This document shows, one piece after another, positions 34,807-44,332 of a stretch of 64,000 nt of DNA. Below the pieces are notes generated by a model. It searched no databases and had not been told where the DNA came from. It saw only the letters and a list, made by a program, of their open reading frames with translations. Origin of the DNA: Alphaproteobacteria bacterium (GTDB lineage Bacteria; Pseudomonadota; Alphaproteobacteria; Micavibrionales; Micavibrionaceae); NCBI GenBank assembly GCA_021775955.1, contig JAJFGU010000004.1:62001-126000 (forward strand), in the 5' to 3' direction. The translations under genes and the position numbers were made by a program. Every line of letters starts with the position of its first letter. Position 1 is the first letter of the stretch.

Positions 34807-35463
34807 ATGGATAGAAAAATGACCGAACGCGATCCCCTGGAAGTATACGACAACCATCTTATCCCCACCGTCATTGAGACAACCAATCGCGGGGAGCGGG
34901 CCTATGACATCTATTCCCGCCTGTTGAAGGAGCGGATTATCTTTCTCACCGGCGAGGTCAATGATCACGTTTCCAGTCTTATTTGCGCGCAATTGCTGTT
35001 TCTGGAATCGGAAAATCCGAAGAAGGACATTTCCTTTTACATTAATTCTCCCGGCGGCGTTGTGACCTCCGGTCTGGCCATGTATGACACCATGCAATAT
35101 ATCAAACCACCGGTATCCACCGTTTGTATCGGCCAGGCGGCGTCTATGGGCTCGCTTTTGCTGGCAGCGGGCGAGAAGGGCAAGCGTTTTGCCCTGCCCA
35201 ATGCCCGGATTATGATCCACCAGCCATCGGGCGGTGCACGCGGTCAGGCTACGGATATCGAGATTCAGGCCCAGGAAATCCTGCGTTTGCGGGCGCGTTT
35301 GAACGATATGTATGTCAAACATACCGGCCAGAAGCTGGTAGCTATTGAAAAAGCGATGGATCGCGATAACTTTATGAGTGGCGAGGAAGCCAAGGCTTTC
35401 GGGCTTATTGATAATGTGGTTGAAGCACATGTTATTGATTCTGATGATGATAAGAAAAAATAA
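34807..35463 (+). CDS. clpP: ATP-dependent Clp protease proteolytic subunit ClpP
   Basis: ClpP forms the two-ring protease chamber fed by ClpX or ClpA. The 218-residue protein shows the triad Ser113 in GQAASMGS, His138 in MIHQPSGG and Asp187 in MDRDNFM. The N-terminal propeptide is short. A second ATG four codons in is possible as the start. The expected neighbour clpX is not next to it; lon follows after 84 bases. Confidence 0.97.
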   Translation: MDRKMTERDPLEVYDNHLIPTVIETTNRGERAYDIYSRLLKERIIFLTGEVNDHVSSLICAQLLFLESENPKKDISFYINSPGGVVTSGLAMYDTMQYIKPPVSTVCIGQAASMGSLLLAAGEKGKRFALPNARIMIHQPSGGARGQATDIEIQAQEILRLRARLNDMYVKHTGQKLVAIEKAMDRDNFMSGEEAKAFGLIDNVVEAHVIDSDDDKKK

Positions 35464-35547
35464 AGACTTTTTATAGTACAATGGGTGAAAGGCGGACGAA
35501 TCTGCCTCTTATAATAAGCACCTGAAATACATAGGGTTTTAGCAATA

Positions 35548-37959
35548 ATGTTAGGTACCAAAGGCAAGGCATACGCCGTTCTCCCGCTACGGGATATAGT
35601 CGTTTTTCCGCATATGATCGTGCCGCTCTTTGTCGGCCGCGAAAAATCAGTGCAGGCGCTGGAGCGCGTGATGACGGAAGACAAGCAGATACTGCTTGTG
35701 ACCCAGAAATCTCCTTCTGAAGACGATCCCAAGTCCTCTGATCTTTATGATGTGGGTACAATTGGCACCATTCTTCAGCTTTTAAAGCTTCCCGATGGGA
35801 CTGTAAAAGTCCTGGTCGAGGGTGGCGAGCGGACAAAAGTTACAAAATACCACGACAATGAAGACTTTATGGAGGCTACAACCAGTGAGCTTCAGGACAC
35901 AACTGTGATTGATGACGAGCTGGAGGCGCTGTCCCGTGCTGTGATGACCCAGTTTGAGCAGTATGTGAAGCTTAACAAAAAAATTCCACCGGAAGTCATT
36001 GTTTCCGTCAATCAGATTGAAGAGCCGCCGAAAATGGCGGACACAATAGCATCGCATCTGGCTCTCAAAATAGATCAAAAGCAGGAGCTGCTGGAGTTAT
36101 CTTCAACTCTGGAGAGGCTTGAAAAAATATATGGATTCATGGAAGGCGAGATTGGCGTCCTCCAGGTTGAAAAACGCATTCGTGGCCGCGTCAAACGGCA
36201 AATGGAAAAAACCCAGCGCGAATATTACCTGAACGAGCAAATGAAGGCGATCCAGAAAGAACTTGGCGAAGGTGAAGACGGTCTGGATGAGATTGGAGAG
36301 CTGGAAAAGAAAATTGAAAAAACTAAGCTTTCCAAGGAAGCCAAAGAGAGAACGCAAACAGAGATTAAAAAACTGCGTCAGATGAGCCCTATGTCGGCGG
36401 AAGCAACGGTCGTGCGTAACTACCTTGACTGGATTCTAAGTGTTCCCTGGAACAAGCGCGGCAGAACCAGGAAGGATATTAAGGGCGCCAAATTAATTTT
36501 AAATAAGGATCATTATGGTCTCGAAAAAGTAAAAGAGCGCATTCTTGAATATCTAGCCGTGCAGCAAAGAACCAAAAAGGTCAAAGGGCCTATCCTTTGT
36601 CTGGTAGGTCCGCCCGGTGTTGGTAAAACCTCATTGGGGCAATCCATTGCCAGGGCAACAAATCGTAATTTTGTACGCATGTCTTTGGGTGGCGTGCGTG
36701 ATGAGAGTGAAATTCGCGGTCACCGCCGCACGTATATCGGTGCCATGCCAGGTAAAGTCATTCAGGGCATGAAGAAAGCCAAGACCAGCAACCCACTCTT
36801 TTTGCTTGATGAGGTTGATAAGCTTGGCTCTGATTGGCGCGGTGATCCCAGCTCTGCCCTTTTAGAGGTTTTAGACCCAGAGCAGAACCACACCTTTAGT
36901 GATCATTACCTCGAGCTCGATTACGATCTGTCAGATGTAATGTTTGTTTGCACGGCGAATAGTGTCGCCGGCATGCCGCGGCCTTTGCTGGACAGGATGG
37001 AACTTATCCGCATCTCGGGTTACACCGAAGATGAGAAACTGGAGATCGTAAAGCGCCATTTGATAAAGAAACAAATGGAGGCTGCGGGCCTGAAGAAAAA
37101 CGAATTTTCTATCAGCGACAACGCCATCCGTCATTTGATCCAATATTACACGCGCGAAGCGGGCGTAAGAAATTTAGAGCGTGAGCTTGCCAATCTGTGC
37201 CGCAAGGCAATCAAAGACATCCTGATGAAAGGCAAAGAGAGTATTTCGCTCACACCGCGCAATATTGGCAAATACGCAGGCGTCAAAAAATACCGTTATG
37301 GCGAAATAGAAGAATCCAATCGCGTTGGCGTGGTAAACGGGCTGGCTTATACAGAAACGGGCGGTGATTTGCTGTCGATTGAAGCGGTCACGATGCCTGG
37401 TAAAGACGGCAAAGTGACAACGACCGGGAACATCAAAGAAGTTATGAAAGAATCTGTGACGGTTGCTGAGATGCTGACGAAATCACGTGCGGCGCAATAC
37501 GGTATCGATTACGAGGAATTAAAAGCCAAGCAGGTCCATGTTCACGTGCCCGAAGGGGCAACGCCAAAAGATGGACCCTCTGCGGGTGCTGCGATGGTAA
37601 CGGCGATCGTATCCGCCTTGACGGGCATTGAAGTTCGCCGGGATCTTGCCATGACCGGTGAGGTAAACTTACGTGGAAATGTTACGGCGATTGGCGGCCT
37701 TAAAGAAAAATTACTGGCGGCCTTGCGCGGCGGTATCAAAAAAGTTCTTATCCCGATTGATAACGAAAAAGACCTGGCAGAGATTCCTGCCAATGTCATA
37801 AAAGGCATGGAGATCGTACCTGTGACAACGATTGACGAGGTTCTGACTCACGCCTTGTTGGATATGCCCCAGCCCATAATTGCTAAAAAAGATGGTGATT
37901 TGGGTGAAATTTCTTCGAAAACAGCGGAAAATAAGGGTGAAGGCGTAATTCGCCATTGA
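35548..37959 (+). CDS. lon: ATP-dependent protease Lon
   Basis: Lon degrades misfolded and regulatory proteins in the cytoplasm. The 803-residue protein has the N-terminal LON domain (AVLPLRDIVVFPHMIVPLFV), a coiled linker, the AAA+ module with Walker A GPPGVGKTS and a DEVDK block, and the protease domain. That domain has Ser678 in DGPSAGAAM and Lys721 in GLKEK, spaced by 43 residues as in E. coli. The lon-hupB order downstream is normal. A TATAAT-like sequence at 35510-35515 may belong to its promoter. Confidence 0.97.
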   Translation: MLGTKGKAYAVLPLRDIVVFPHMIVPLFVGREKSVQALERVMTEDKQILLVTQKSPSEDDPKSSDLYDVGTIGTILQLLKLPDGTVKVLVEGGERTKVTKYHDNEDFMEATTSELQDTTVIDDELEALSRAVMTQFEQYVKLNKKIPPEVIVSVNQIEEPPKMADTIASHLALKIDQKQELLELSSTLERLEKIYGFMEGEIGVLQVEKRIRGRVKRQMEKTQREYYLNEQMKAIQKELGEGEDGLDEIGELEKKIEKTKLSKEAKERTQTEIKKLRQMSPMSAEATVVRNYLDWILSVPWNKRGRTRKDIKGAKLILNKDHYGLEKVKERILEYLAVQQRTKKVKGPILCLVGPPGVGKTSLGQSIARATNRNFVRMSLGGVRDESEIRGHRRTYIGAMPGKVIQGMKKAKTSNPLFLLDEVDKLGSDWRGDPSSALLEVLDPEQNHTFSDHYLELDYDLSDVMFVCTANSVAGMPRPLLDRMELIRISGYTEDEKLEIVKRHLIKKQMEAAGLKKNEFSISDNAIRHLIQYYTREAGVRNLERELANLCRKAIKDILMKGKESISLTPRNIGKYAGVKKYRYGEIEESNRVGVVNGLAYTETGGDLLSIEAVTMPGKDGKVTTTGNIKEVMKESVTVAEMLTKSRAAQYGIDYEELKAKQVHVHVPEGATPKDGPSAGAAMVTAIVSALTGIEVRRDLAMTGEVNLRGNVTAIGGLKEKLLAALRGGIKKVLIPIDNEKDLAEIPANVIKGMEIVPVTTIDEVLTHALLDMPQPIIAKKDGDLGEISSKTAENKGEGVIRH

Positions 37960-38113
37960 CTCCTCTCAAAGAAACGTCCTAAAAGAATCCTACCAACTGG
38001 AGGAAAACCCTAGAAAACCCTAGGTCTTCAAAGGTTTTTCCATTGTCTGGTCGGATCAAATTTATTTTGTGAAGACCGTTTTTTGCTTAACTTTTTAACC
38101 CAAGGGGGCTCCC

Positions 38114-38392
38114 GTGAATAAGCAAGATCTCGTAGCAAAAGTAGCTCAAAAATCTGACATCTCTAAACAAAAAGCCGCATCAGCCGTTGATGCCGTTATT
38201 GATGCCATCAAAGCAAGCCTGAAAAAAGGTGACGATGTTCGCCTTGTAGGTTTTGGTACATTCTCTGTAGCGCAGCGCGCTGCAACGACTGGCCGTAACC
38301 CACGCACAGGTGAGCCGATCAAAATTCCTGCTTCTAAACAACCTAAGTTTAAAGCCGGTAAAGACCTTAAAGAGGCTGTAAACAAGAAATAG
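38114..38392 (+). CDS. hupB: histone-like protein HU
   Basis: HU wraps and bends DNA without strong sequence preference. The 92-residue protein is full length: NKQDLVAKVAQKSDISKQKA at the N terminus, then VGFGTFSVAQRAATTGRNPR in the beta arm and FKAGKDLKEAVNKK at the end. The start is a GTG at 38114 with AAGGGGG upstream. It lies in its usual place after lon. Confidence 0.96.
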   Translation: MNKQDLVAKVAQKSDISKQKAASAVDAVIDAIKASLKKGDDVRLVGFGTFSVAQRAATTGRNPRTGEPIKIPASKQPKFKAGKDLKEAVNKK

Positions 38393-38413
38393 TCTTTTTT
38401 GCAGATATTGAAG

Positions 38414-38448
38414 TTTCGGCCATGCAGTTTGTGTGGCCGAAATTTTTT
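38414..38448 (+). terminator. intrinsic terminator of hupB
   Basis: TTTCGGCCA at 38414-38422 pairs perfectly with TGGCCGAAA at 38434-38442 and is followed by six T residues. It starts 22 bases after the hupB stop codon. Confidence 0.85.
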
Positions 38449-38502
38449 GGGCGCTTGATTTCTTTTCGATAAATGATTAGAGATAAGCGTTTGCTTTCAG
38501 AA

Positions 38503-38577
38503 GGGCGATTAGCTCAGTGGTAGAGCGCCTCGTTTACACCGAGGATGTCGGCAGTTCGACCCTGTCATCGCCCACCA
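38503..38577 (+). tRNA. tRNA-Val (TAC)
   Basis: The acceptor stem GGGCGAT pairs with ATCGCCC. The anticodon stem CCTCG/CGAGG holds the loop TTTACAC, reading TAC. The T arm contains the GTTCGAC variant, and CCA is encoded at 38575-38577. Confidence 0.94.
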
Positions 38578-38696
38578 CCCTGCGCAGTTAGCGAGCCTCT
38601 TGGCAAGCTTACGAGCAGGAGTGTCCCCCGAAGCCTTGGCGTAGGGGGACTGGTAAACTCAGGGTGCTAACTGCTCCGGGTGGCAGGCCACATTCT
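38578..38696. other. hairpin-rich spacer between tRNA-Val and flagellin
   Basis: GTCCCCC at 38623-38629 pairs with GGGGGAC at 38644-38650. CACCCTG and GCAGTTAGC near 38575-38592 recur as their reverse complements near 38660-38675. The stretch may include a bidirectional terminator, but no T tract follows the stems. Confidence 0.45.
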
Positions 38697-40376
38697 TTAG
38701 AAGATTCTCAATATAGCGCTTTGCTGTTGCCCCACGAGAGACAGGACCGTAATGGCAAGGGCCTGTCGTGTCTGTGCGGCCAGGAGGTTTGCCCCCTCTT
38801 TATTCTGGTCGGCGACGGTAAGGTCATCAGCGCCCGCCTTTAGCGTATTGATTGTTCTTTCAGCAAAGCTGCGACGGTTTTGAATGATGGAAAGATCGTT
38901 TGTGATGGATTGTCCAAAATTCCGTACGGTATCGAGCGCTTGACGAGCGCTATCTATAGATAGTTGTGCCCCTGCTATTGTGCTGAGCCGAGGACTCTCA
39001 AAACCTAGACCGGAAAACGTAAAGTCAACGCCCTCAATTAAAAGAAAGTTTGAACGGTCCTCATTGAAAAAACTTGTTAAATTATCGCCTTTGAGAAGAT
39101 TGATTCCGCGATAATTTGCGTCCTCAGTAATGCCATCTATTTGCGTTAGAACAGCGTTAAAGTCTCGCTCCAGCTGGGCAATCTGAGCGCCTGTAGGGCC
39201 CCCTGCAGCACCTAAAAAAATGGAATCTGCATCTGAGTTGCCGATCCGCAATGGAAGCGCATGGGTAAAACCAAAATTCGCAAAAGCAACACCATCGCTG
39301 GTAAGGGCTGTTTCTATGCTCTCTATCTCAGGATCAATGGCTTCGATGGTGATTTGTCCGGTTTCTTCAATGAAATCTGCCTGTAAACGACCACTAAGGT
39401 TTGCGTTGTTATTAATGTTATCTATCAAACCTTGTATGGTCTGAGTGCCATCCAAAACGATATTTTGTCTTGCGTCTCCGTTCACGCCTATTTCAAAAAT
39501 ATCGGCGACCGAGTTCAGGCCCAAAAAGAGGGACGTGTTGTTGGCGCCTTCTAGAAGTGAAATTCTGTCACTTCTTTGCGCTACAACATCTGTGGCGGCA
39601 ACAAATAGCTGGAAGGAGGTTAATTTTCTTTGTGCTATGATTGTAAGGTGCACTTCGTTAGCGCCAAATCCATCAGCCAGAAGCTTGGCAGAGTCGCCAA
39701 AGCCAAGATCATTAGCGAGAGCCAGATTAACGGAATCAGGGGTCGCGCCGGCCGCATCAAATTCTATGTTGACGATATTATTGTTGAGTCCGGCAATTTC
39801 AAGCTGCCCGTTTTTATTGACGCTTGCGCGAACGGCAGGGTTTGTGAGGCCGATATTAATAGCGTTAATGTCGGCAACAAGGTTATCAACTGTTGTTGTG
39901 GCATTAATGGTCACAGCGTTTAAGGGTGGAAAGTTTGTAATTGTGTCGGCATCTCTGAAACTAATAACAATCTGATCACCGACATTGACCCCGGCCAGAC
40001 TTGCCACGAAGCCAGCGCTACGTAAATTGACATCTCCGACAACCTTCGCTTCGGTCGAAGCCTGCAAGTTAAGCTCGAGAGCCTGCTGAGCTATTGAGTC
40101 GGCTTGTTCGATAAGTTTGGTAAGGGCGGTAACGCCAATTTCTGCTTCCTTAACGGTTTGTATATCCTGGCTGATACCATCCAATAGGCGTTGAAGATCA
40201 TTGGCACGATTATCCAAAGAGCCCGCAGTAAAGAAGTTTTGCGGATTATCTAGGGCTGAGTTGACTTTAAGGCCGGTTGCCAGGCGTAGGGTAGTGCTAT
40301 CCAGCGTCCGCTGAGTCCTGTTAATACTCAGCAGGTTCTCTTTCAATGAACTGCCCAAAACGATGTCGTTTACCAT
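38697..40376 (-). CDS. flagellin
   Basis: The 559-residue protein has the conserved D0/D1 ends of flagellin. The N-terminal helix is NRTQRTLDSTTLRLATGLKV with SALDNPQNFF. The C-terminal helix is LAAQTRQALAITVLSLVGQQ before SAILRIF. The centre contains two segments of the flagellin hook-IN type, near residues 165-205 and 305-345 (for example TVDNLVADINAI and TIQGLIDNINN). There is no signal peptide, as expected for type III export. No other flagellar gene lies in the window. It is divergent from ispG. Confidence 0.9.
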   Translation of the reverse strand: MVNDIVLGSSLKENLLSINRTQRTLDSTTLRLATGLKVNSALDNPQNFFTAGSLDNRANDLQRLLDGISQDIQTVKEAEIGVTALTKLIEQADSIAQQALELNLQASTEAKVVGDVNLRSAGFVASLAGVNVGDQIVISFRDADTITNFPPLNAVTINATTTVDNLVADINAINIGLTNPAVRASVNKNGQLEIAGLNNNIVNIEFDAAGATPDSVNLALANDLGFGDSAKLLADGFGANEVHLTIIAQRKLTSFQLFVAATDVVAQRSDRISLLEGANNTSLFLGLNSVADIFEIGVNGDARQNIVLDGTQTIQGLIDNINNNANLSGRLQADFIEETGQITIEAIDPEIESIETALTSDGVAFANFGFTHALPLRIGNSDADSIFLGAAGGPTGAQIAQLERDFNAVLTQIDGITEDANYRGINLLKGDNLTSFFNEDRSNFLLIEGVDFTFSGLGFESPRLSTIAGAQLSIDSARQALDTVRNFGQSITNDLSIIQNRRSFAERTINTLKAGADDLTVADQNKEGANLLAAQTRQALAITVLSLVGQQQSAILRIF

Positions 40377-40519
40377 ACTTACTATAGTATATCAGTACTG
40401 TTATATAAACCTTAAGGAATAAAACACCCTATCCCGATTCGAAAGGACGAAGAGGCTGTTTTCGCTATTTGAGCACATCTTCTTTGACGCAAACCCCTTA
40501 TTATGCTTAAAACGCCTGT

Positions 40520-41764
40520 ATGGTCGCTATTTCGGATATAAAACGTCACAAGACGCATGCAGTTAAAATACGCGGTGTGAGCGTTGGCGGGGGCTCTCCC
40601 GTTGCTGTGCAGTCTATGACCAACACCGACACGGCGGATATACAGGCCAGTTTTCTTCAAATAAAAGAGTTGTTTACCGCCGGATCTGAGCTTGTCCGAA
40701 TCACGGTCAATAATGATGAGGCGGCCAAATCTGTTTCTAAAATCAGAGAATTGCTGGATAAAGAGGGTATAAGCGTGCCTTTGGTGGGGTGTTTTCACTA
40801 TAACGGCCATAAATTGCTGACGGATTACCCGGAATTGGCGGGGTCCCTTGATAAGTATAGAATAAATCCTGGAAATGTCGGGTTTGGCGGTAAGCGCGAC
40901 AAACAATTCGAGATTATGGTCGAAAAGGCCATCGAATATAACAAACCCGTCCGCATTGGAGTCAACTGGGGCAGCCTGGACCAGGCGCTCTTGACGGGGT
41001 TGATGGACGATAATGCCAATGCCTTAAACCCTTTGTCGGCGGATGAGGTGATGCGGGAGGCTTTGGTGCAATCGGCCATTACCAGTGCGCAGAAGGCCGA
41101 AGATATTGGCCTGGCTCCGAACCAAATCATTCTTTCCGCCAAAGTCAGCCGGGTACAGGATTTGATTGCCGTTTATAGAGAGCTGGCAAGGCGCTCTGAC
41201 TATGCGCTTCATTTGGGTCTGACCGAGGCCGGGATGGGCTCCAAAGGTATCGTTGCAACCGCTTTGGCTGAAGGTCTTTTGTTGCAGGAAGGGATCGGCG
41301 ATACGATCCGTGCATCCCTGACGCCTGAGCCGGGCGGCAGCCGCTTGCAGGAAGTAAAAGTCTGTCAGGAAATTTTGCAGGCTCTGGGGCTGCGCTCTTT
41401 TGCGCCGGAAGTCAGCGCTTGTCCGGGTTGTGGCCGCACCACGAGCACGACATTCCAGGAGCTGGCGCAGGATATTCAAGCCTATCTCGATAGGCAAATG
41501 CCGCTCTGGAAAGAGCAATATCCGGGTACAGAGCGTCTCAAGGTTGCTGTGATGGGCTGTATCGTCAACGGTCCCGGTGAAAGCAAACATGCGGATATCG
41601 GGATTAGCCTGCCGGGAACGGGTGAAACCCCCGTTGCGCCTGTGTTTGTTGACGGTAAGAAAGCCCACACACTGCGCGGGGACAAAATAGCCGAGGAGTT
41701 TCAGGGCATCGTTGAAGATTATGTTGAAAATCGTTTTGGTTCCCAGCAGAATAAGGCCGCATAG
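40520..41764 (+). CDS. ispG: 4-hydroxy-3-methylbut-2-en-1-yl diphosphate synthase IspG
   Basis: IspG is the [4Fe-4S] enzyme of the MEP isoprenoid pathway. The 414-residue protein has [16 protein letters not shown] near the N terminus, [10 protein letters not shown] in the barrel, and the cluster cysteines in SACPGCGR and GCIVNGPGE. No clear ribosome binding site precedes the ATG at 40520, but the N terminus from there matches the family. It stands alone between the flagellin gene and a repeat region. Confidence 0.95.
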   Translation: MVAISDIKRHKTHAVKIRGVSVGGGSPVAVQSMTNTDTADIQASFLQIKELFTAGSELVRITVNNDEAAKSVSKIRELLDKEGISVPLVGCFHYNGHKLLTDYPELAGSLDKYRINPGNVGFGGKRDKQFEIMVEKAIEYNKPVRIGVNWGSLDQALLTGLMDDNANALNPLSADEVMREALVQSAITSAQKAEDIGLAPNQIILSAKVSRVQDLIAVYRELARRSDYALHLGLTEAGMGSKGIVATALAEGLLLQEGIGDTIRASLTPEPGGSRLQEVKVCQEILQALGLRSFAPEVSACPGCGRTTSTTFQELAQDIQAYLDRQMPLWKEQYPGTERLKVAVMGCIVNGPGESKHADIGISLPGTGETPVAPVFVDGKKAHTLRGDKIAEEFQGIVEDYVENRFGSQQNKAA

Positions 41765-42345
41765 TTTGCGCAACGCACTGATATAAAATAAGAAAAGCGG
41801 AATTATCCATTTCGTTTTGCCAGATTTTTTGAAAATCACATAAGCCACTGATTCAAAACCGTTATTCAAGTTACCGAGTGCGTTCCGCCTTCGCTGCGCT
41901 TCGGCGCGACAGGTCCTCGTTTTTTGGGGGAGTGGCCCTCTCTTTTTGATGTTATGGCCACTCCTTCAGTTTGAATTGCAAAAAACGTATTATCATATTT
42001 ATTTTTAACCACGAATGGGCACGAATTAACGCAAATAGTCATTGCGAGCGACCAACCTGTCCGCCGAAGCTTTAGCGAAGGTGGAAGGGAGCGCGGCAAT
42101 CCAGAAAATATCATATGTCTCTGGATTGCTTCCTTCTTCGCCCTGCGGGCTTCGCAGGACAGGTCGCGTTCGCTCGCAATGACGGCGTTTTTCTTCGTGT
42201 TTATCATACCGGCATCATAGGAAATACATCCTAATTTGTCAAGGTTTTTAACTACAGATGAGCACAGATTTCATAATTATATTTGCAATAGCGAAAGAAA
42301 TTTGCCATAAAGCATATTGTGATAATAAGGAAGTGAATAAATACA
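41765..42345. other. repeat-rich intergenic region without genes
   Basis: These 581 bases hold no supported gene. They contain a nine-base-pair hairpin (GGAGTGGCC/GGCCACTCC) at 41929-41964, a 146-base palindromic repeat at 42038-42183 with flanking arms, and the left ACAGAT-type arm at 42251-42270. An open frame on the minus strand at 41866-42207 is translated repeat. Confidence 0.7.
42007..42203. repeat. nested palindromic repeat, GTCATTGCGAGCG type
   Basis: GTCATTGCGAGCG at 42038-42050 and CGCTCGCAATGAC at 42171-42183 are perfect inverted ends. Internal inverted blocks include CAATCCAGA/TCTGGATTG and CCTGTCC/GGACAGG. Outside lie weaker arms, AACCACGAAT at 42007 and TTCGTGTTT at 42194. Repeats of this end type are widespread in bacterial genomes. 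Confidence 0.65.
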
Positions 42346-42786
42346 ATGCCCAAAGAAAAAGGAACAGCTAAATCTCCTCCGCGCTACTGCCAAATTATTA
42401 GGCAGGATTTGATTGATGCGCTTGGATATACAGTTGAGCAAGCAGCCGACGAAATAGGAATGGATGATATTTATCTACATCATATGTTGGGCGGCAGAAA
42501 AGGCCTTACTCCCAAAAATTTAGCTAAACTTTCTCCATTGTTTGATGAATGTCGAAAGAAAACGGGAAAGCACTTTACAGTGAAGAGCTTGTTAATGCTT
42601 CAAATGGATGAAAAGCTAAAGGCTTTGGATATTGCACCCCATTTGATCCAGTAACTTCATACCAATCATATGTCTTTATCTAAAAAGAGCCCTCGACTTC
42701 GCTTCCGCCGTCGCTCCTGCGGAGCTATGGCGGACAGGCGGGAAAGTGGGTAATTTATCTGTGTTCATCTGTGTTTATCCGTGGTT
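42251..42786. repeat. ACAGAT-type inverted arms enclosing an HTH gene
   Basis: The left arm at 42251-42270 (ACTACAGATGAGCACAGATT) and the right arm at 42753-42786 (ending ATCCGTGGTT) are imperfect inverted copies, related to those at 6319-6465. Between them lie the 102-residue HTH gene and a GGCGGA-type palindromic block near 42695-42745. The right arm ends 11 bases before the start of the aldehyde dehydrogenase gene. Confidence 0.55.
42346..42654 (+). CDS. orphan HTH protein, HigA/XRE-like
   Basis: The 102-residue product has a helix-turn-helix at about residues 27-68 (GYTVEQAADEIGMDDIYLHH, then the HMLGGRKGLTPKNLAKLS turn and helix). This is similar in pattern to HigA-type antitoxins and XRE regulators. 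No toxin gene flanks it. AAGGAAG precedes the ATG by about 12 bases. Base composition is more AT-rich than the neighbouring dehydrogenase genes. It sits within an inverted pair of repeats, which hints at a mobile or recently acquired unit. Confidence 0.6.
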   Translation: MPKEKGTAKSPPRYCQIIRQDLIDALGYTVEQAADEIGMDDIYLHHMLGGRKGLTPKNLAKLSPLFDECRKKTGKHFTVKSLLMLQMDEKLKALDIAPHLIQ

Positions 42787-42797
42787 ATATTTTATCC

Positions 42798-44252
42798 ATG
42801 AAACTCACAAATCAATCACTCCTTAAAGACAAAGCCACTATTGACGGTAAATGGGTCGGTGCGGCTGGCTCGTTTGACGTTTTGAACCCTGCCGATGGCA
42901 GCAAAGTCGGTGACGTGCCCGATATGGGCGCACAGGAGACAAAACAGGCCATAGCAGCGGCGGAAAAAGCGATGCCGGGCTGGGCAGCGATGACGGCCAA
43001 GGCGCGGGCGGTGCCCCTTCGCAAATGGGGCGATCTGGTGGTGGAAAACGCCGATGATCTGGCCGCTATCATGACAGCAGAGCAGGGCAAGCCTCTGGCC
43101 GAGTCCCGTGGCGAGATTATATACGGCGCAAGCTTTCTCGAATGGTTTGCCGAAGAGGGCAAGCGCGCTTATGGCGAGACCATTCCCAGCCCAATTGCCA
43201 ATGCACGTATTATGACGATCAAGCAACCGATTGGCGTGTGCGCAGCGATTACGCCGTGGAATTTCCCCTCGGCGATGATTACCCGAAAAGTGGCCCCGGC
43301 TCTGGCGGCAGGCTGCACGGTCGTTTGTAAACCCGCCGAAGATACGCCGCTTTCGGCGCTGGCGCTGGCTGTATTGGCGGAAGAAGCGGGCATTCCTGCG
43401 GGCGTGTTTAATGTTGTGACGACATCTGATGCGGCCTCTGTTGGCGATGAGCTTTGCAGCAACCCGGTCGTGCGCAAATTGTCTTTCACCGGCTCAACAG
43501 AGGTTGGAAAAATTCTTATGCGCCAATGCGCGGATACAATGAAAAAGCTGTCACTAGAGCTGGGCGGTAATGCGCCGTTTATCGTGTTTGAGGATGCCGA
43601 TATTGAGGCAGCGGTCGAAGCGGCCATGATGTGCAAATACCGCAATGCCGGACAGACCTGCGTCAGCGCCAATCGCTTTTTTGTGCAGGAAGGCGTCTAT
43701 GACGAATTTGCCAAAAAACTGACGGCAAAAGTTAAGGAACTAAAGGTCGGCGCGGGCTCTGACGAGGGAGTTTCTGTAGGCCCGTTGATTAACGATGAGG
43801 CGGTTGAAAAGGTCAAAGACCATGTCGGGGATGCGGTTTCGAAGGGCGCCGGTCTAGAGCTTGGCGGCTCTCCTCATGATCTGGGCGGTACGTTTTTCGA
43901 GCCGACGGTGCTCACGAATGTAACGACAGAAATGAAAGTGGCTACGGAAGAGACATTTGGACCAATTGCCCCATTATTTAAGTTTAAAGATGAACAAGAG
44001 GTTATAAGTATCTCTAATTCAACAAATTATGGCCTTGCCGCCTATTTCTTTTCCCGTGATATCGGCAGGGTTTGGCGGGTGGCGGAAGCGCTGGAATTCG
44101 GCATGGTGGCGGTGAATACAGGCATTTTATCGACGGAAGTGGCTCCGTTTGGCGGGGTTAAGGAGTCCGGAATCGGGCGGGAGGGCTCGAAATATGGACT
44201 TGACGAATATCTCGAGATCAAATATGTCCTGATGGCCGGAATTAACGGTTAA
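42798..44252 (+). CDS. gabD: succinate-semialdehyde-type NAD(P)-dependent dehydrogenase
   Basis: The 484-residue protein is an aldehyde dehydrogenase most like GabD, which oxidises succinate semialdehyde to succinate. Motifs: ITPWNFPSAMITRKVAPALA, FTGSTEVGK, the catalytic glutamate in LELGGNAPF, and the catalytic cysteine in NAGQTCVSANR. The closing GGVKESGIGREGSKYGLDEY is typical of this subgroup. Related semialdehyde substrates are possible. The ATG at 42798 gives the normal N terminus; the nine residues upstream are encoded by the repeat arm, and no strong ribosome binding site is seen. Confidence 0.88.
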   Translation: MKLTNQSLLKDKATIDGKWVGAAGSFDVLNPADGSKVGDVPDMGAQETKQAIAAAEKAMPGWAAMTAKARAVPLRKWGDLVVENADDLAAIMTAEQGKPLAESRGEIIYGASFLEWFAEEGKRAYGETIPSPIANARIMTIKQPIGVCAAITPWNFPSAMITRKVAPALAAGCTVVCKPAEDTPLSALALAVLAEEAGIPAGVFNVVTTSDAASVGDELCSNPVVRKLSFTGSTEVGKILMRQCADTMKKLSLELGGNAPFIVFEDADIEAAVEAAMMCKYRNAGQTCVSANRFFVQEGVYDEFAKKLTAKVKELKVGAGSDEGVSVGPLINDEAVEKVKDHVGDAVSKGAGLELGGSPHDLGGTFFEPTVLTNVTTEMKVATEETFGPIAPLFKFKDEQEVISISNSTNYGLAAYFFSRDIGRVWRVAEALEFGMVAVNTGILSTEVAPFGGVKESGIGREGSKYGLDEYLEIKYVLMAGING

Positions 44253-44264
44253 TAGCTTTATTGC

Positions 44265-44332
44265 CTTCCCCGCGCAGGCGGGGATCTTTTAAAAAGAAAC
44301 ATAGAACAGATTCCCGCTTTCGCGGGAAAAGC
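44265..44332. repeat. paired-hairpin palindromic element, CTTCCCC type (copy 4)
   Basis: The left hairpin is CTTCCCCGCG followed by GCGGGGATC. The right hairpin is GATTCCCGC followed by GCGGGAAAAGC. It lies between the dehydrogenase gene and ald. On the minus strand it reads as FPRKRES, a spacer, then KDPRLRGEG, the same peptide pattern found inserted in PurL and PurQ. On the plus strand it is open and in frame with ald. Confidence 0.8.

Noticed and set aside
41866-42207. 113-codon open frame on the minus strand
   Set aside because: It is made of the GTCATTGCGAGCG repeat and neighbouring palindromes.
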